Shown: piece by piece, positions 36,450-44,418 of the stretch
How the letters are laid out: every line of letters starts with the position of its first letter
Position numbering within the stretch: the stretch's first letter is position 1
From: Streptomyces sp. NBC_01198
Lineage (GTDB): Bacteria > Actinomycetota > Actinomycetes > Streptomycetales > Streptomycetaceae
Direction: 5' to 3'
Assembly (NCBI RefSeq): GCF_036010485.1
Contig: NZ_CP108568.1
Span: forward strand, 806,001 to 870,000
DNA length: 64,000 bases
Notes under the pieces: model-generated
Database searches by the model: none
What the model was told of the DNA's origin: nothing
What the model saw: only the letters and a program-made list of their open reading frames with translations
Position numbers and translations under genes: made by a program

Positions 36450-37376
36450 ATGCTGGCGGTTCACGAGTTGCGCAAGAGCTACGGCGCGCGGGCAGCGCTG
36501 GACGGTTTCAGCCTGGAGGTGCGGCCGGGCGAGGTCGTCGGGCTGATCGGGCACAACGGGGCGGGCAAGACGACGTTCGTCGAGATCGTCACCGGCCTGG
36601 TGCGGGCCGACGCGGGAAGCGCCAGGGTGTGCGGGGTCGACGCGCTGGACAGGCCGCGCGAGGCCCGCGCCCTGCTCGGCGTGGCACCGCAGGAGCTGGC
36701 CCTCTACCCGGAGGTGACCGTTCGTGAGCACCTGCGGCTGTTCGCCGGCCTGGCCGGCCTGCGCCGGTCGGCGGCGGCCCGCGCGGTCGCCAGGACCGCC
36801 GCGGACCTGATGCTCACCGACGTGCTCGACCGCCGGTGCGGCGTGCTGTCCGGCGGCCAGCGCAGGCGTACCCAGGCCGCCACCGCACTGGTCGGCGATC
36901 CGCCGGTGCTGCTGCTCGACGAACCCACCGCCGGCGCCGACCCGCAGACCCGCACCGCCCTGCTGTCCGCCGTCCGGGCTCGCGCCGCGGCCGGCGCCGC
37001 CGTCGTCTACACCACCCACTACCTGCCCGAACTGGTCGACCTCGACGCCACGTTGGCGGTGGCGCGGGCCGGCCGGGTGGTGGCCAGAGGGTCCCGCGCC
37101 GAGCTCACCGCGGACCTGCCCGGCGAGATCCACATGACCCTCGACCCGGCCCTGCCGCGCCCGGACCTGCCCGCGCCGCTGGCTGCCCGTACCCGGCTGG
37201 ACGCCGGGGACCGCCTGCGCATCGTCACCCGAGACCCGTCGGCCGACCTCGCCGTGCTGCTGGCCTGCGGCTGCGCCCCCACGGCCGTGGACGTGCGCCG
37301 CCCGGACCTGGACGCCCTCTACGCCACCCTCGCCACGTCCGGCGCCGCCACCGAGGAGGCCGGCCGTGCCGCATGA
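36450..37376 (+). CDS. ABC-2 exporter ATP-binding protein
   Basis: A 308-residue drug-exporter ATPase: Walker A GHNGAGKTTF, signature LSGGQRRRTQAATAL, Walker B VLLLDEPTAGADP and switch His in YTTHYLPE. The C-terminal 90 residues form the accessory region. It would drive the permease encoded by the overlapping next gene. The ATG at 36450 follows a G-rich stretch. Expression is probably controlled by the divergent TetR protein. Confidence 0.92.
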   Translation: MLAVHELRKSYGARAALDGFSLEVRPGEVVGLIGHNGAGKTTFVEIVTGLVRADAGSARVCGVDALDRPREARALLGVAPQELALYPEVTVREHLRLFAGLAGLRRSAAARAVARTAADLMLTDVLDRRCGVLSGGQRRRTQAATALVGDPPVLLLDEPTAGADPQTRTALLSAVRARAAAGAAVVYTTHYLPELVDLDATLAVARAGRVVARGSRAELTADLPGEIHMTLDPALPRPDLPAPLAARTRLDAGDRLRIVTRDPSADLAVLLACGCAPTAVDVRRPDLDALYATLATSGAATEEAGRAA

Positions 37377-38172
37377 CCTGCCGCCCCGCCGCGAGCCCGG
37401 CCCCGGCGCCCCTGTCGGCCGGGGGCCCCGGCTGCTGCGGACCGGGATACTGGTCCGCCACAACACCCGTCTGCTGCTGCGCGATCCCGGTCCGCTCATC
37501 GGGCGGATCCTGATGCCCGTCCTGGTGATGCTCGCCCTGCGCCCCCTCTACGTGGCCGCCGAGGGCCCGGCGGGCGCGGGGCAGGCGGCCGTCGGCGCGC
37601 TGGTGACCTTCTCGCTGCTGGCGCTGTCGATCGTGGGCGGCTCGATACTCTCGGAACGGGCCTGGCACACCTGGGACCGGCTGCGCGTGGCGCCGGTGCG
37701 TCCGCTCGAACTCCTCGTCGGCAAGGCGGTGCCGATCGCCGGTGTGCTCGCCGTGCAGCAGGCCGTCGTCCTCACTGTCGGCGTCGCCGTCTGCGGGGTG
37801 AGCGTCGACTCCCCCGGCCTGCTCGGTCTGGCCTGCGCCGCCTGGGGTCTGGCGCTGCTCGGCATGGGGAGTGCCGTCGGCGTCACCGCCCGCAGCTTCG
37901 GCCAGTTGACCGCGACCTTCGACATCGGCGGCTTCTGCCTGACCACCGTCGGCGGCGCCATGGTGCCGCTGGCCGTCCTGCCAGGGTGGATCAGGACCGT
38001 CGCCCCCGCGTCCCCCGGCTACTGGGCGGCCACCACGATGCAGCACGCCTCGGCGGGTGACACGGCCGGTACGCTCCGCGGCGTCGCGGTCCTCCTCGCG
38101 GTGGCCCTGCTGGGCGGGGCGCTGGCTGTCCGGCGGGTCCGCCGCGGCTGGGGCCGCGGGCACGTGTCCTGA
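37366..38172 (+). CDS. ABC-2-type permease
   Basis: A 268-residue membrane protein with six TM helices in the ABC-2 arrangement and an N-terminal cytosolic Pro/Arg-rich segment. The WDRLRVAPVRPLELLVGKAV loop after TM2 is typical of ABC-2 permeases. The GTG at 37366 overlaps the ATPase gene by 11 bp. Together they form a two-gene exporter probably for a hydrophobic compound. Confidence 0.9.
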   Translation: MPHDLPPRREPGPGAPVGRGPRLLRTGILVRHNTRLLLRDPGPLIGRILMPVLVMLALRPLYVAAEGPAGAGQAAVGALVTFSLLALSIVGGSILSERAWHTWDRLRVAPVRPLELLVGKAVPIAGVLAVQQAVVLTVGVAVCGVSVDSPGLLGLACAAWGLALLGMGSAVGVTARSFGQLTATFDIGGFCLTTVGGAMVPLAVLPGWIRTVAPASPGYWAATTMQHASAGDTAGTLRGVAVLLAVALLGGALAVRRVRRGWGRGHVS

Positions 38173-38284
38173 GCGGTGCGCTTGCTGGGGCGCGGGCGCT
38201 CGTACGCCTGATGGCGGAGGGGGCCGGGTCCGCGGGGCGTAGGCACGGCGCGAGGGGCGGACAGGGCGGGACCGGGTCGATAGT

Positions 38285-38298
38285 GTTCGCCGGCGAAC
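38285..38298. promoter_or_regulatory. 14-bp perfect palindrome upstream of the lipoprotein gene
   Basis: GTTCGCCGGCGAAC lies 39 bp upstream of the lipoprotein start. Its position fits an operator; no regulator is assigned. Confidence 0.4.
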
Positions 38299-38336
38299 GC
38301 CGCCAACGCCGTGGCGGTGTGGGCCGAGGGGGAATC

Positions 38337-38750
38337 ATGAAGCGCACGGCATCGGTCGCTCTGCTGTTGCTGCTCACCGTCTGCGGGTGCGGTCCGAGCA
38401 AGTCCGCCTCGGATCAGGCTCCCTCGTCCGCACCTGCCGCGACGACCGCCGCGACCGTTGCGGCGACGACCGCGGACACCGGTGCGTCCGACGGCAAGAA
38501 CCCGGTGGACGGGCCGCAGTTCTGCGCCTTCCTGGGGAAGCTGGAGCCCAGGCTCAAGAGCGATGGTTCCGCGGCGGGCGCCGAGGCCGACCTGGCGGTC
38601 GAGCTGGCGAACTGGATCGGCGAGCACCCTGGCCAGAAGCCGCGCACGGCCGCGGACCTCGACAGCGCGTCACAGCAGTCGTGCCCGAAGACCCGCACGG
38701 CGGCACTGGCCGACCTGCACGCGGGCAGCTTCGACGAAGCACTCGGCTGA
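38337..38750 (+). CDS. Small secreted lipoprotein of unknown function
   Basis: 137 residues. The signal MKRTASVALLLLLTVCGC ends in a lipobox-like VCGC, with Cys18 the probable lipidated residue. A Thr/Ala/Ser-rich linker (about 25-55) follows, then a compact helical domain with a conserved-looking Cys pair (FCAFL and SQQSCPKT). I do not recognise the domain. The ATG at 38337 has GAGGGGGA upstream. A hairpin overlaps the stop codon. Confidence 0.75.
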   Translation: MKRTASVALLLLLTVCGCGPSKSASDQAPSSAPAATTAATVAATTADTGASDGKNPVDGPQFCAFLGKLEPRLKSDGSAAGAEADLAVELANWIGEHPGQKPRTAADLDSASQQSCPKTRTAALADLHAGSFDEALG

Positions 38751-38769
38751 TCCGCGGAGCGCGGCAGCC
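38745..38769. terminator. Hairpin overlapping the lipoprotein stop codon
   Basis: GGCTG/CAGCC enclose CCGCG-GAG-CGCGG with AT bulged on the left. The stem includes the TGA stop of the lipoprotein gene. Confidence 0.5.
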
Positions 38770-38856
38770 GGAAGAGCGCGGCAAGGGAACGTGCCGGGAG
38801 GCGCCGTCCCGTCCGGCCCGAGGGTCCGCACCGCCCCCGGGTCCGTCGGCCGCAGC

Positions 38857-39314
38857 TCAGCTGAAGATGTAGCAGCCTGCCCAGACGTTGGGATTTCCCG
38901 CGCCCTGGAACGAGGCGTTCTCGTTGTAGGTGTGGGCCAGCCTGTCGGCGTACCAGTTGGCACTGATCGCGTCGCAGCTGCCCTTGTAGTTGCTGTTGTA
39001 ATAGATGACCTCGAATTCCTGGCCGCCGGTCGGCGTCCGGGCCCAGACGTTGGCAGAGGCCGCGTTGTTCTTCACGACCTGCCCTTTACCCGCACCCGCG
39101 CTCAGGAACTTGTTGTTCGCGAAGTCGTTGTCGCTGCCGAAGAGGGAGGTGTGGGAACCCAGCTGGGAACTGCTGTAGAAGAGCGTCAGGCAGAGGTCCC
39201 AGATCGGCTCGCAACTTGCCCCGGACTCCTGGGATGCTGACGCGGTGCCGGCTGTGGCGAGGCTGGAGGCGCACAGGATCGCGGTACCGCGCCGACCTCA
39301 CAGAAGGCGGGCAT
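38857..39314 (-). pseudogene. Secreted peptidase-inhibitor I36-like gene with N-terminal frameshift
   Basis: From about 39290 down to 38857 one minus-strand frame reads a signal-peptide core (AILCASSLATAGTASAS) and a mature secreted domain with CEPIWDLCLTLFYSSSQLGS, SLFGSDNDFANNKF, VVKNNAASANVW and TYNENASF. This resembles the I36-type secreted proteins common in streptomycetes. However, that frame begins with a TGA at about 39300 and has no start codon. GGAGG and good GTG/ATG starts lie just upstream (39311-39325) in another frame. A one-base frameshift near 39280-39300 would join them, so the gene is broken or the base is a sequencing error. Confidence 0.6.
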
Positions 39315-39602
39315 GGTCCTCACCGGGAATCCTCCGTGGAATGTGGAATTACGCTTTCCCTGCCGAGAATGAGCGGCCTATCCGAGTGCGTGTCAGTTCG
39401 ACGCTGAACCATACGGATATCATAGCGTCAACGAACTCAAAAGTTCCGGTCGGGAAATGCGGATCGAAGCGAAGCGGCAGGTCGCTCCGGCTCGCAGGCT
39501 GCGATTGCGGGTGCGGGGATCCCGGGTGAGACTGGATGAATGTGTATCGGTGGTGTTCCCGCTGACCACGCCGAAGGGGTGCTGCACGACTTCGAGCCGC
39601 GC

Positions 39603-40580
39603 ATGCCCGTACCGCTGGTCCCGGTCGACTCGGTGACGGTCACGTCGGTGATGGACAACATCACCGACGTGCTCATGCCCGACCAGGGGCCCGCCCGGCG
39701 GCCGCGCCCCGGCACCGGGGGCAGCGTTCCGGTCGCGACCATGGTCGACGGACGGGGTCCCGACCCGCTGCGGGCGGAACACGGATACTCCGCCCTGATC
39801 ACCGTGGTCAAGGCCGGTCGCGAGCACCGGTTCCTCTTCGACACCGGCACGAGCCCGGACGGTGTCGTGGAGAACCTCCGCCGACTCAAGGTCGATCCGA
39901 CCTCCATCGAGGCGATCGTGTGCAGCCACGGCCACTTCGACCACACGACGGGCCTGGACGGTCTGATCCGGGTACTGGGCGGGCGGGTCAACCTGCCGGT
40001 GCTGATCCACCCCCACTTCTGGCGCCGCCGCCGGCTCACGGTGCCCGGCAGCGAGCCGGTGGAGATCCCGACGACGAGCCGGCGCGCCCTGGAAGAGGCC
40101 GGATTCACGGTGATCGAGGAGCAGCAGCCCAGCTTCCTCTTCGACGGCTCCGTCCTGATCACCGGCGAGGTGCCGCGGACCACCGGTTACGAACCGGGCT
40201 TCCCGCCGCAACAGGCCCTGCTGGACGGGGCGTGGGAAGCCGATCCGCTGGTCCTCGACGACCAGGCGATGATCGTCGACATCAAGGACAAGGGGCTGAT
40301 GGTCGTCACCGGCTGTGGGCACTCCGGCGTGGTGAACATCTGCCGCTACGCGCGGCGCCTCACGCAGGACCGGCCGATCCACGCCGTCATCGGCGGGTTC
40401 CATCTCGGCGGGCCGCTGTTCGAGCCGCTGATCCCGCGCGTGATGGCGGACCTGTCGGAGATGACCCCGTCGATGCTCATGCCCGCGCACTGCACCGGCT
40501 GGCGGGCGCAGCACGCGATGTCGCGCCGCTTCCCCGAGGCGTTCGTCCCCAACACCGTCGGCACGGTCGTCTCCTTGTGA
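39603..40580 (+). CDS. Metallo-beta-lactamase-fold hydrolase (COG1237-like)
   Basis: About 325 residues. The zinc motif SHGHFDHTTGL (about 108-118) is the HxHxDH signature. Later metal ligands are TGCGHSGVVN and GGFHLGG. The pattern, with an opening VTVTSVMDNITD, matches the branch that includes archaeal RFA-P-synthase-like proteins. It is cytosolic; the substrate is unknown. The ATG at 39603 fits the family start; an upstream ATG at 39540 would add 21 residues. It converges with the isochorismatase-like gene. Confidence 0.83.
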   Translation: MPVPLVPVDSVTVTSVMDNITDVLMPDQGPARRPRPGTGGSVPVATMVDGRGPDPLRAEHGYSALITVVKAGREHRFLFDTGTSPDGVVENLRRLKVDPTSIEAIVCSHGHFDHTTGLDGLIRVLGGRVNLPVLIHPHFWRRRRLTVPGSEPVEIPTTSRRALEEAGFTVIEEQQPSFLFDGSVLITGEVPRTTGYEPGFPPQQALLDGAWEADPLVLDDQAMIVDIKDKGLMVVTGCGHSGVVNICRYARRLTQDRPIHAVIGGFHLGGPLFEPLIPRVMADLSEMTPSMLMPAHCTGWRAQHAMSRRFPEAFVPNTVGTVVSL

Positions 40581-40584
40581 CCGG

Positions 40585-40620
40585 CCCGGCCGCTCCTGTG
40601 CTGGCCGGAGGGCGGCCGGG
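40585..40620. terminator. 9-bp hairpin between convergent genes
   Basis: CCCGGCCGC and GCGGCCGGG form a perfect stem with an 18-nt loop between two convergent stop codons (40580 and 40623). Confidence 0.55.
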
Positions 40621-40622
40621 AA

Positions 40623-41264
40623 TCAGCGGGCGGCGAGTACGGCGCGGAACTCCTCGCTCGTCGCCAGCAGGGAGTCACCGGCGAAGCGCAGTGCCGCCAG
40701 TGATCGCTCGGCGGCCTCGACGTTGCCGGCCCCGCAGGCATCGGTGACCACCACCGGGATGTAGCCCAGGTCCGCCGCGTGACGGACGGTGGGTTCGATG
40801 CCGATCTCCATGGCGGCCCCGACGACGGCCACGGTCGTGATGCCGCAGTCCCGCAGGGCGATGTCGAGCCATGTGCCCTCGAACGCCGACATGGTGATCT
40901 TGTCCAGCACCGCGTCGCGCTCCGTCGGCCGCAGCTCGGGGACGATCTGCGTCTGCGCCGCGTCCGGCGGGAAGGGCGAGACCACCCCGGCCGAAGTGTC
41001 GGTCCGCTGCCAGCCACGCCACATGCGCAGCTGGGAGACACCCATCAGCTCGACGGGGAGGGTGATGTGGCGCAGGAAGAACGTACGGACCCCGGCGGCC
41101 CGGGCGGCGTCGACCACGGCCGCCGCCGTGCTGATGACCCGGTCACGCTCGCTGATCTGGTCCATGACGCCGACCTGCATGTCGTACACCAGCAGGGCCA
41201 GTCGCCGCGGATCGCACGCCTCCTGAAGAGAACGCGGGACGCCAAGGCCGTTTCGCTCATCCAC
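40623..41264 (-). CDS. Isochorismatase-like hydrolase lacking the nucleophilic Cys
   Basis: A 213-residue member of the isochorismatase/cysteine-hydrolase fold. Asp28 (LLVYDMQ) and Lys122 (LDKITMSAF) of the usual triad are present. The nucleophile loop reads AMEIGIEPTVRHAADLG, so the expected Cys is Gly (about 155). The enzyme therefore cannot act as a typical cysteine amidohydrolase; isochorismatases proper also lack that Cys. A Cys in DACGAGN lies near but not at the site. Function unknown. Confidence 0.82.
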   Translation of the reverse strand: MDERNGLGVPRSLQEACDPRRLALLVYDMQVGVMDQISERDRVISTAAAVVDAARAAGVRTFFLRHITLPVELMGVSQLRMWRGWQRTDTSAGVVSPFPPDAAQTQIVPELRPTERDAVLDKITMSAFEGTWLDIALRDCGITTVAVVGAAMEIGIEPTVRHAADLGYIPVVVTDACGAGNVEAAERSLAALRFAGDSLLATSEEFRAVLAAR

Positions 41265-41466
41265 GGGCGCGACGCTACCGCGCTTCCGCTGTCACGATCA
41301 CGCCTACGCGCGGATCGAGCCGGATCCGACGGGCGGCAGTCACCGTCATCTCAGGCGTGACCTGCACTGACGCAGGATCGCGGGAAGGACGGCGCCGGTG
41401 AATTGCGCGCTCGGGTCCTCGTGTCGTCAGGGGGAGCTGATACGGCCGAGAGGATAGGAAGAGGGG

Positions 41467-42306
41467 GTGAGCCACGAGGACGAAGCCACATCCGGGCGAG
41501 GACGCCGATGGCGCCGGTGGAAGAGGCGCTGGGACTCGTCCTCCGCCGCGCTGGTGGTGCGCCGGGGCGTCGAGATGGAGCTGATGGCCCGGGCGCTGAG
41601 CTTCGCCGCCCTCAGCCTGCTCACGCTGCTGCCCCTCCTGACCCTCGTCGGCGCCGTCGACCCGCACAGCGGTCTGGGAGCGGGGAAGTTCCTGGGGCGA
41701 GTCCTGGGCCTGTCCCCCTCGTCCCGGACACGCATCGCCGAGGTGGTCGTCAGTCCGGCGCAGGCGTTGCGCCGGACCACGGCGTTCGGGATCGCCGTGC
41801 TCGCCGCGTTCGGTCTCACCTTCGGCACGGCGCTGCAGACGGGGTACGAGAAGGCGTGGGAGCTGAAGGCCGCCCACTGGCACTCGCTGTGGCGCCACAT
41901 CATCTGGCTCGCGCTCTTCGTCGGCTTCCTGCTCGTCGCCGTCACGGCGCTCGCTCACGGCACGAGCGTCGGCGAGCAGGCCCTCGGGGTGGTGCTCACC
42001 GTGGTCGTCTCGCTGTTCTTCTTCTGGTGGTCCCAGCGGTTCCTGCTCGTCGGACGCGTGAGCTGGCGGGCCCTGCTGCCGGGGGCGGTGGCCACGACGC
42101 TGGGCCTGATCGGTCTGCGGATCTTCTCCGGCCTCGTCTTCTCCCCGCTGATCGCCTCGAACGCCGTGACCTACGGGCCGGTGGGCACGATCCTGGTCGT
42201 CCAGTCCTGGCTCACCGGCGTCGGCTTCGTCGTCTACGGCGGCGCGATCCTCGGACGGGTGCTGCATCAGCGCCACACGGCGGAAGGCCGGGCGGGCGGG
42301 ACATGA
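41467..42306 (+). CDS. YihY/BrkB-family inner-membrane protein
   Basis: 279 residues with six hydrophobic segments. The first, ALSFAALSLLTLLPLLTLVG, follows a charged Arg/Trp N-terminus, as in YihY/BrkB (formerly RNase BN) proteins. FGTALQTGYEKAWEL and VGRVSWRALLPGAVATTL match conserved loops of that family. The molecular role is not established. The GTG at 41467 is preceded by AGGAAGAGG. Confidence 0.83.
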   Translation: MSHEDEATSGRGRRWRRWKRRWDSSSAALVVRRGVEMELMARALSFAALSLLTLLPLLTLVGAVDPHSGLGAGKFLGRVLGLSPSSRTRIAEVVVSPAQALRRTTAFGIAVLAAFGLTFGTALQTGYEKAWELKAAHWHSLWRHIIWLALFVGFLLVAVTALAHGTSVGEQALGVVLTVVVSLFFFWWSQRFLLVGRVSWRALLPGAVATTLGLIGLRIFSGLVFSPLIASNAVTYGPVGTILVVQSWLTGVGFVVYGGAILGRVLHQRHTAEGRAGGT

Positions 42307-42522
42307 GTGCGGCCGCGCCCGGTGCGGCTGCACGGCCCGCTCGGCGGGCCCAGGGCGGTCAGGAGGCACGGCGACCCCGTCGAACCGGGCTCGCGCGCGG
42401 CGGTCCGTCCGCGACCTCGCGCGGGCCGGCTCCGGTAGGTGCTGTACGCCGGCCGGGCGTGCGCCGCGGTCCGCCGGGTACGCGGTCCCCGTCGTGTATC
42501 ACCTGCCCGAAGGAGCTGCCCC

Positions 42523-43353
42523 ATGCCGGATTCCTCGCGGGGGGAGCTGCCTGCGGGCGAGCCGGGCGCCGAGGTCCTGGCCGGTCGCTACCAGGTGGAG
42601 GGATATCTGGGACAGGGAGGTACCGCGGACGTCTTCCTGGCGACGGATCTGCGTCTGGGCCGCACGGTGGCCGTGAAGCGGTTCCGTCCGGGTACCAGCG
42701 CGGTGGTCGAGGACCGCTTCTGCGAGGAGGCCGTCCTGCTGGCCCGGCTGCGCCATCGGAATCTGGTGACCGTCTACGACGCCGGCCGCGACGCACAGGG
42801 CGCGTATCTGGTGGTCGACCACATCGACGGCTCCACCCTGCGCGAGCGGATCGCGGCCGGTCCACTGCCGTACGGCGACGTCGTACGGCTCGGCCGCCGC
42901 CTGTCGTCGGCACTGGCGCACGTGCACGCCGCCGGCGTGGTGCACCGCGACATGAAGCCGACCAACGTCCTGCTGAACGCGGACGGGGAGCCCTTTCTCG
43001 CCGATTTCGGAGTGTCACGCCCGATCGACGAAGCCACCCGCGCCGAACCGGGCACGCTCGTGGGCACCGTGGCCTACATGGCCCCCGAGCAGATCCTCGG
43101 CAAGGGTTCAGCACCGGCCTCCGACGTCTACTCGCTGGGGCTCGTCCTGCTCGAATGCCTCAAGGGCGCGCGGGAGTTCCAGGGCACGCTGCCGGAGGCC
43201 GCATACGCCAGAGTGCTGAGGTCCCCGGAGACCGGGGGGGATGTGCCCGAGCCCCTGCGGCCGATCCTGGAGGCGATGACACGCTCCGACCCGGCGTCAC
43301 GACCCGGTGCGGACGAGTGCGCCGCACTCTTCCGCTCGGCCCCCGACACGTAG
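42523..43353 (+). CDS. Ser/Thr protein kinase (PknB-like), cut by an in-frame TAG
   Basis: 276 residues that form a complete Hanks-type kinase domain: GQGGTADV P-loop (about 30-37), VAVKRF with Lys52, catalytic HRDMKPTN with Asp143, Mg-binding DFG at 161-163 and APEQ. The reading ends right after the kinase domain at TAG (43351-43353). The next in-frame codon is GTG, and the continuing frame encodes the membrane helix and outer tail such kinases normally carry. As written, the kinase would be soluble. The ATG at 42523 has AAGGAG 7 nt upstream. Confidence 0.88.
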   Translation: MPDSSRGELPAGEPGAEVLAGRYQVEGYLGQGGTADVFLATDLRLGRTVAVKRFRPGTSAVVEDRFCEEAVLLARLRHRNLVTVYDAGRDAQGAYLVVDHIDGSTLRERIAAGPLPYGDVVRLGRRLSSALAHVHAAGVVHRDMKPTNVLLNADGEPFLADFGVSRPIDEATRAEPGTLVGTVAYMAPEQILGKGSAPASDVYSLGLVLLECLKGAREFQGTLPEAAYARVLRSPETGGDVPEPLRPILEAMTRSDPASRPGADECAALFRSAPDT

Positions 43354-43824
43354 GTGCGCCCGCCTGCCACCGTGCCGGTGCTCGTGGCACCAGGGGCAGC
43401 GGCCGCCGCCGGATCGCCACAACGCCGCTGGATACGGCGGCGACGCGTGCCGCTCGCCCTGGCGGCCACGACTGCCGCCGCGCTGATGGCGGCGGGCATC
43501 GTTCTGCTGGTGACGGCGGGCGGCCATCACGCCCCGGATACGGCCGACGACCGGCCCGCGACGGCCACGTCGCCGGCGACGACGCCCAGCAGCCCGCGGC
43601 CGGTGACCGCGACCCGTACGCCCCGCCGGACCACGTCTCCCGTCGACCCGTCGCGGGGCCCCACGCGGGCAGCGGCCGTCGCGCGACCGGGCGGACCGGG
43701 TCACGGCCCCCAGGCCCCGCCGGCTCCCGACCACGGCCACGGCCCCGGCAAGGACCCGGGCCCGGGCAAGGGCAAGGGCAAGGGCAAGGGTCTGGCGAAA
43801 GGCAAGCCCGAGGGGAAGGGCTGA
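43354..43824 (+). CDS. Membrane anchor and Pro/Gly/Lys-rich tail, in frame after the kinase stop
   Basis: 156 residues in the same frame as the kinase, directly after its TAG. It begins with a basic segment (RRWIRRRRV), one hydrophobic helix (LALAATTAAALMAAGIVLLV) and a long extracytoplasmic tail rich in Pro, Thr and then Gly-Lys repeats. This is what normally follows a PknB-type kinase domain. It has no Shine-Dalgarno of its own. It may be expressed by re-initiation or read-through, or be the orphaned end of a kinase gene hit by a nonsense mutation. Confidence 0.5.
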   Translation: MRPPATVPVLVAPGAAAAAGSPQRRWIRRRRVPLALAATTAAALMAAGIVLLVTAGGHHAPDTADDRPATATSPATTPSSPRPVTATRTPRRTTSPVDPSRGPTRAAAVARPGGPGHGPQAPPAPDHGHGPGKDPGPGKGKGKGKGLAKGKPEGKG

Positions 43825-44036
43825 GGAGGGACGCGGTTCACCGCGCCCCGAGGCAGGGAACGAGGCGCCAGCCCCCGGACCGAAGCGGCAGGTAGGTGCC
43901 AAAGCCGTGGCCAATTGCGCTGCCCCTCGGGCGCATCGCGGCCGGCGGGCATGATCCGGTCGCCCCGACCGCGGCGGCCGTCGCGTGACGGCCGGGCCCT
44001 TCGCGGGCGGGCAGGAGGCTCGTTGCCGCGCCCGTA

Positions 44037-44053
44037 GTATCGAGGCCCGATAT
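44037..44053. promoter_or_regulatory. PadR-type operator upstream of the PadR gene
   Basis: GTATCG-N5-CGATAT is a near-perfect inverted repeat. The same arrangement, ATATCG-N5-CGATAT, occurs at 45755-45771 upstream of the divergently read permease. TAGTAT at 44035-44040 could be the -10. Confidence 0.7.
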
Positions 44054-44095
44054 CGGATGCGTCACCGGTACGGCGAGAGCGGAGGCGGTGGACGG

Positions 44096-44410
44096 GTGGG
44101 GGAGTTCCAGCGGGCCGCGGTGCGACTGCACATCCTGCATCACGCGGCGCAGGAGGAGATCCACGGCGCGTGGATGACCCGGGAACTGGCCGGCCACGGC
44201 TACCGGATCAGCCCCGGCACCCTCTATCCCACGCTGCACCGGCTGGAGTCCGACGGGCTGCTGACCTCCGAGCAGCGGATCGTCGACGGCCGCGGCCGTC
44301 GGGTGTACCGGGCGACCGAGGCGGGCAGGGCGGCGCTGGAGGAGGACCGCCGGGCGCTGGCCGAACTGGCCCGCGAGGTGCTGCCCGGCACCGACCACCC
44401 CCGGCCGTGA
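44096..44410 (+). CDS. PadR-family regulator linked to the amino-acid permease
   Basis: About 104 residues, the short PadR type: EFQRAAVRLHILHHAAQEEI, then ISPGTLYPTLHRLESDGLL in the recognition helix and wing. The GTG at 44096 fits the family start and has GGAGG 10 nt upstream; an ATG at 44057, three bases after the operator, is an alternative that would make the transcript near-leaderless. It converges with the APC permease gene, which carries the same operator in its promoter. It most likely represses both. Confidence 0.85.
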   Translation: MGEFQRAAVRLHILHHAAQEEIHGAWMTRELAGHGYRISPGTLYPTLHRLESDGLLTSEQRIVDGRGRRVYRATEAGRAALEEDRRALAELAREVLPGTDHPRP

Positions 44411-44418
44411 CCGGCCTG

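Noticed and set aside
43765-43815. GGCAAG tandem repeats as a possible CRISPR or minisatellite
   Set aside because: They simply encode the Gly-Lys tail after the kinase; units are 6 bp without spacers.
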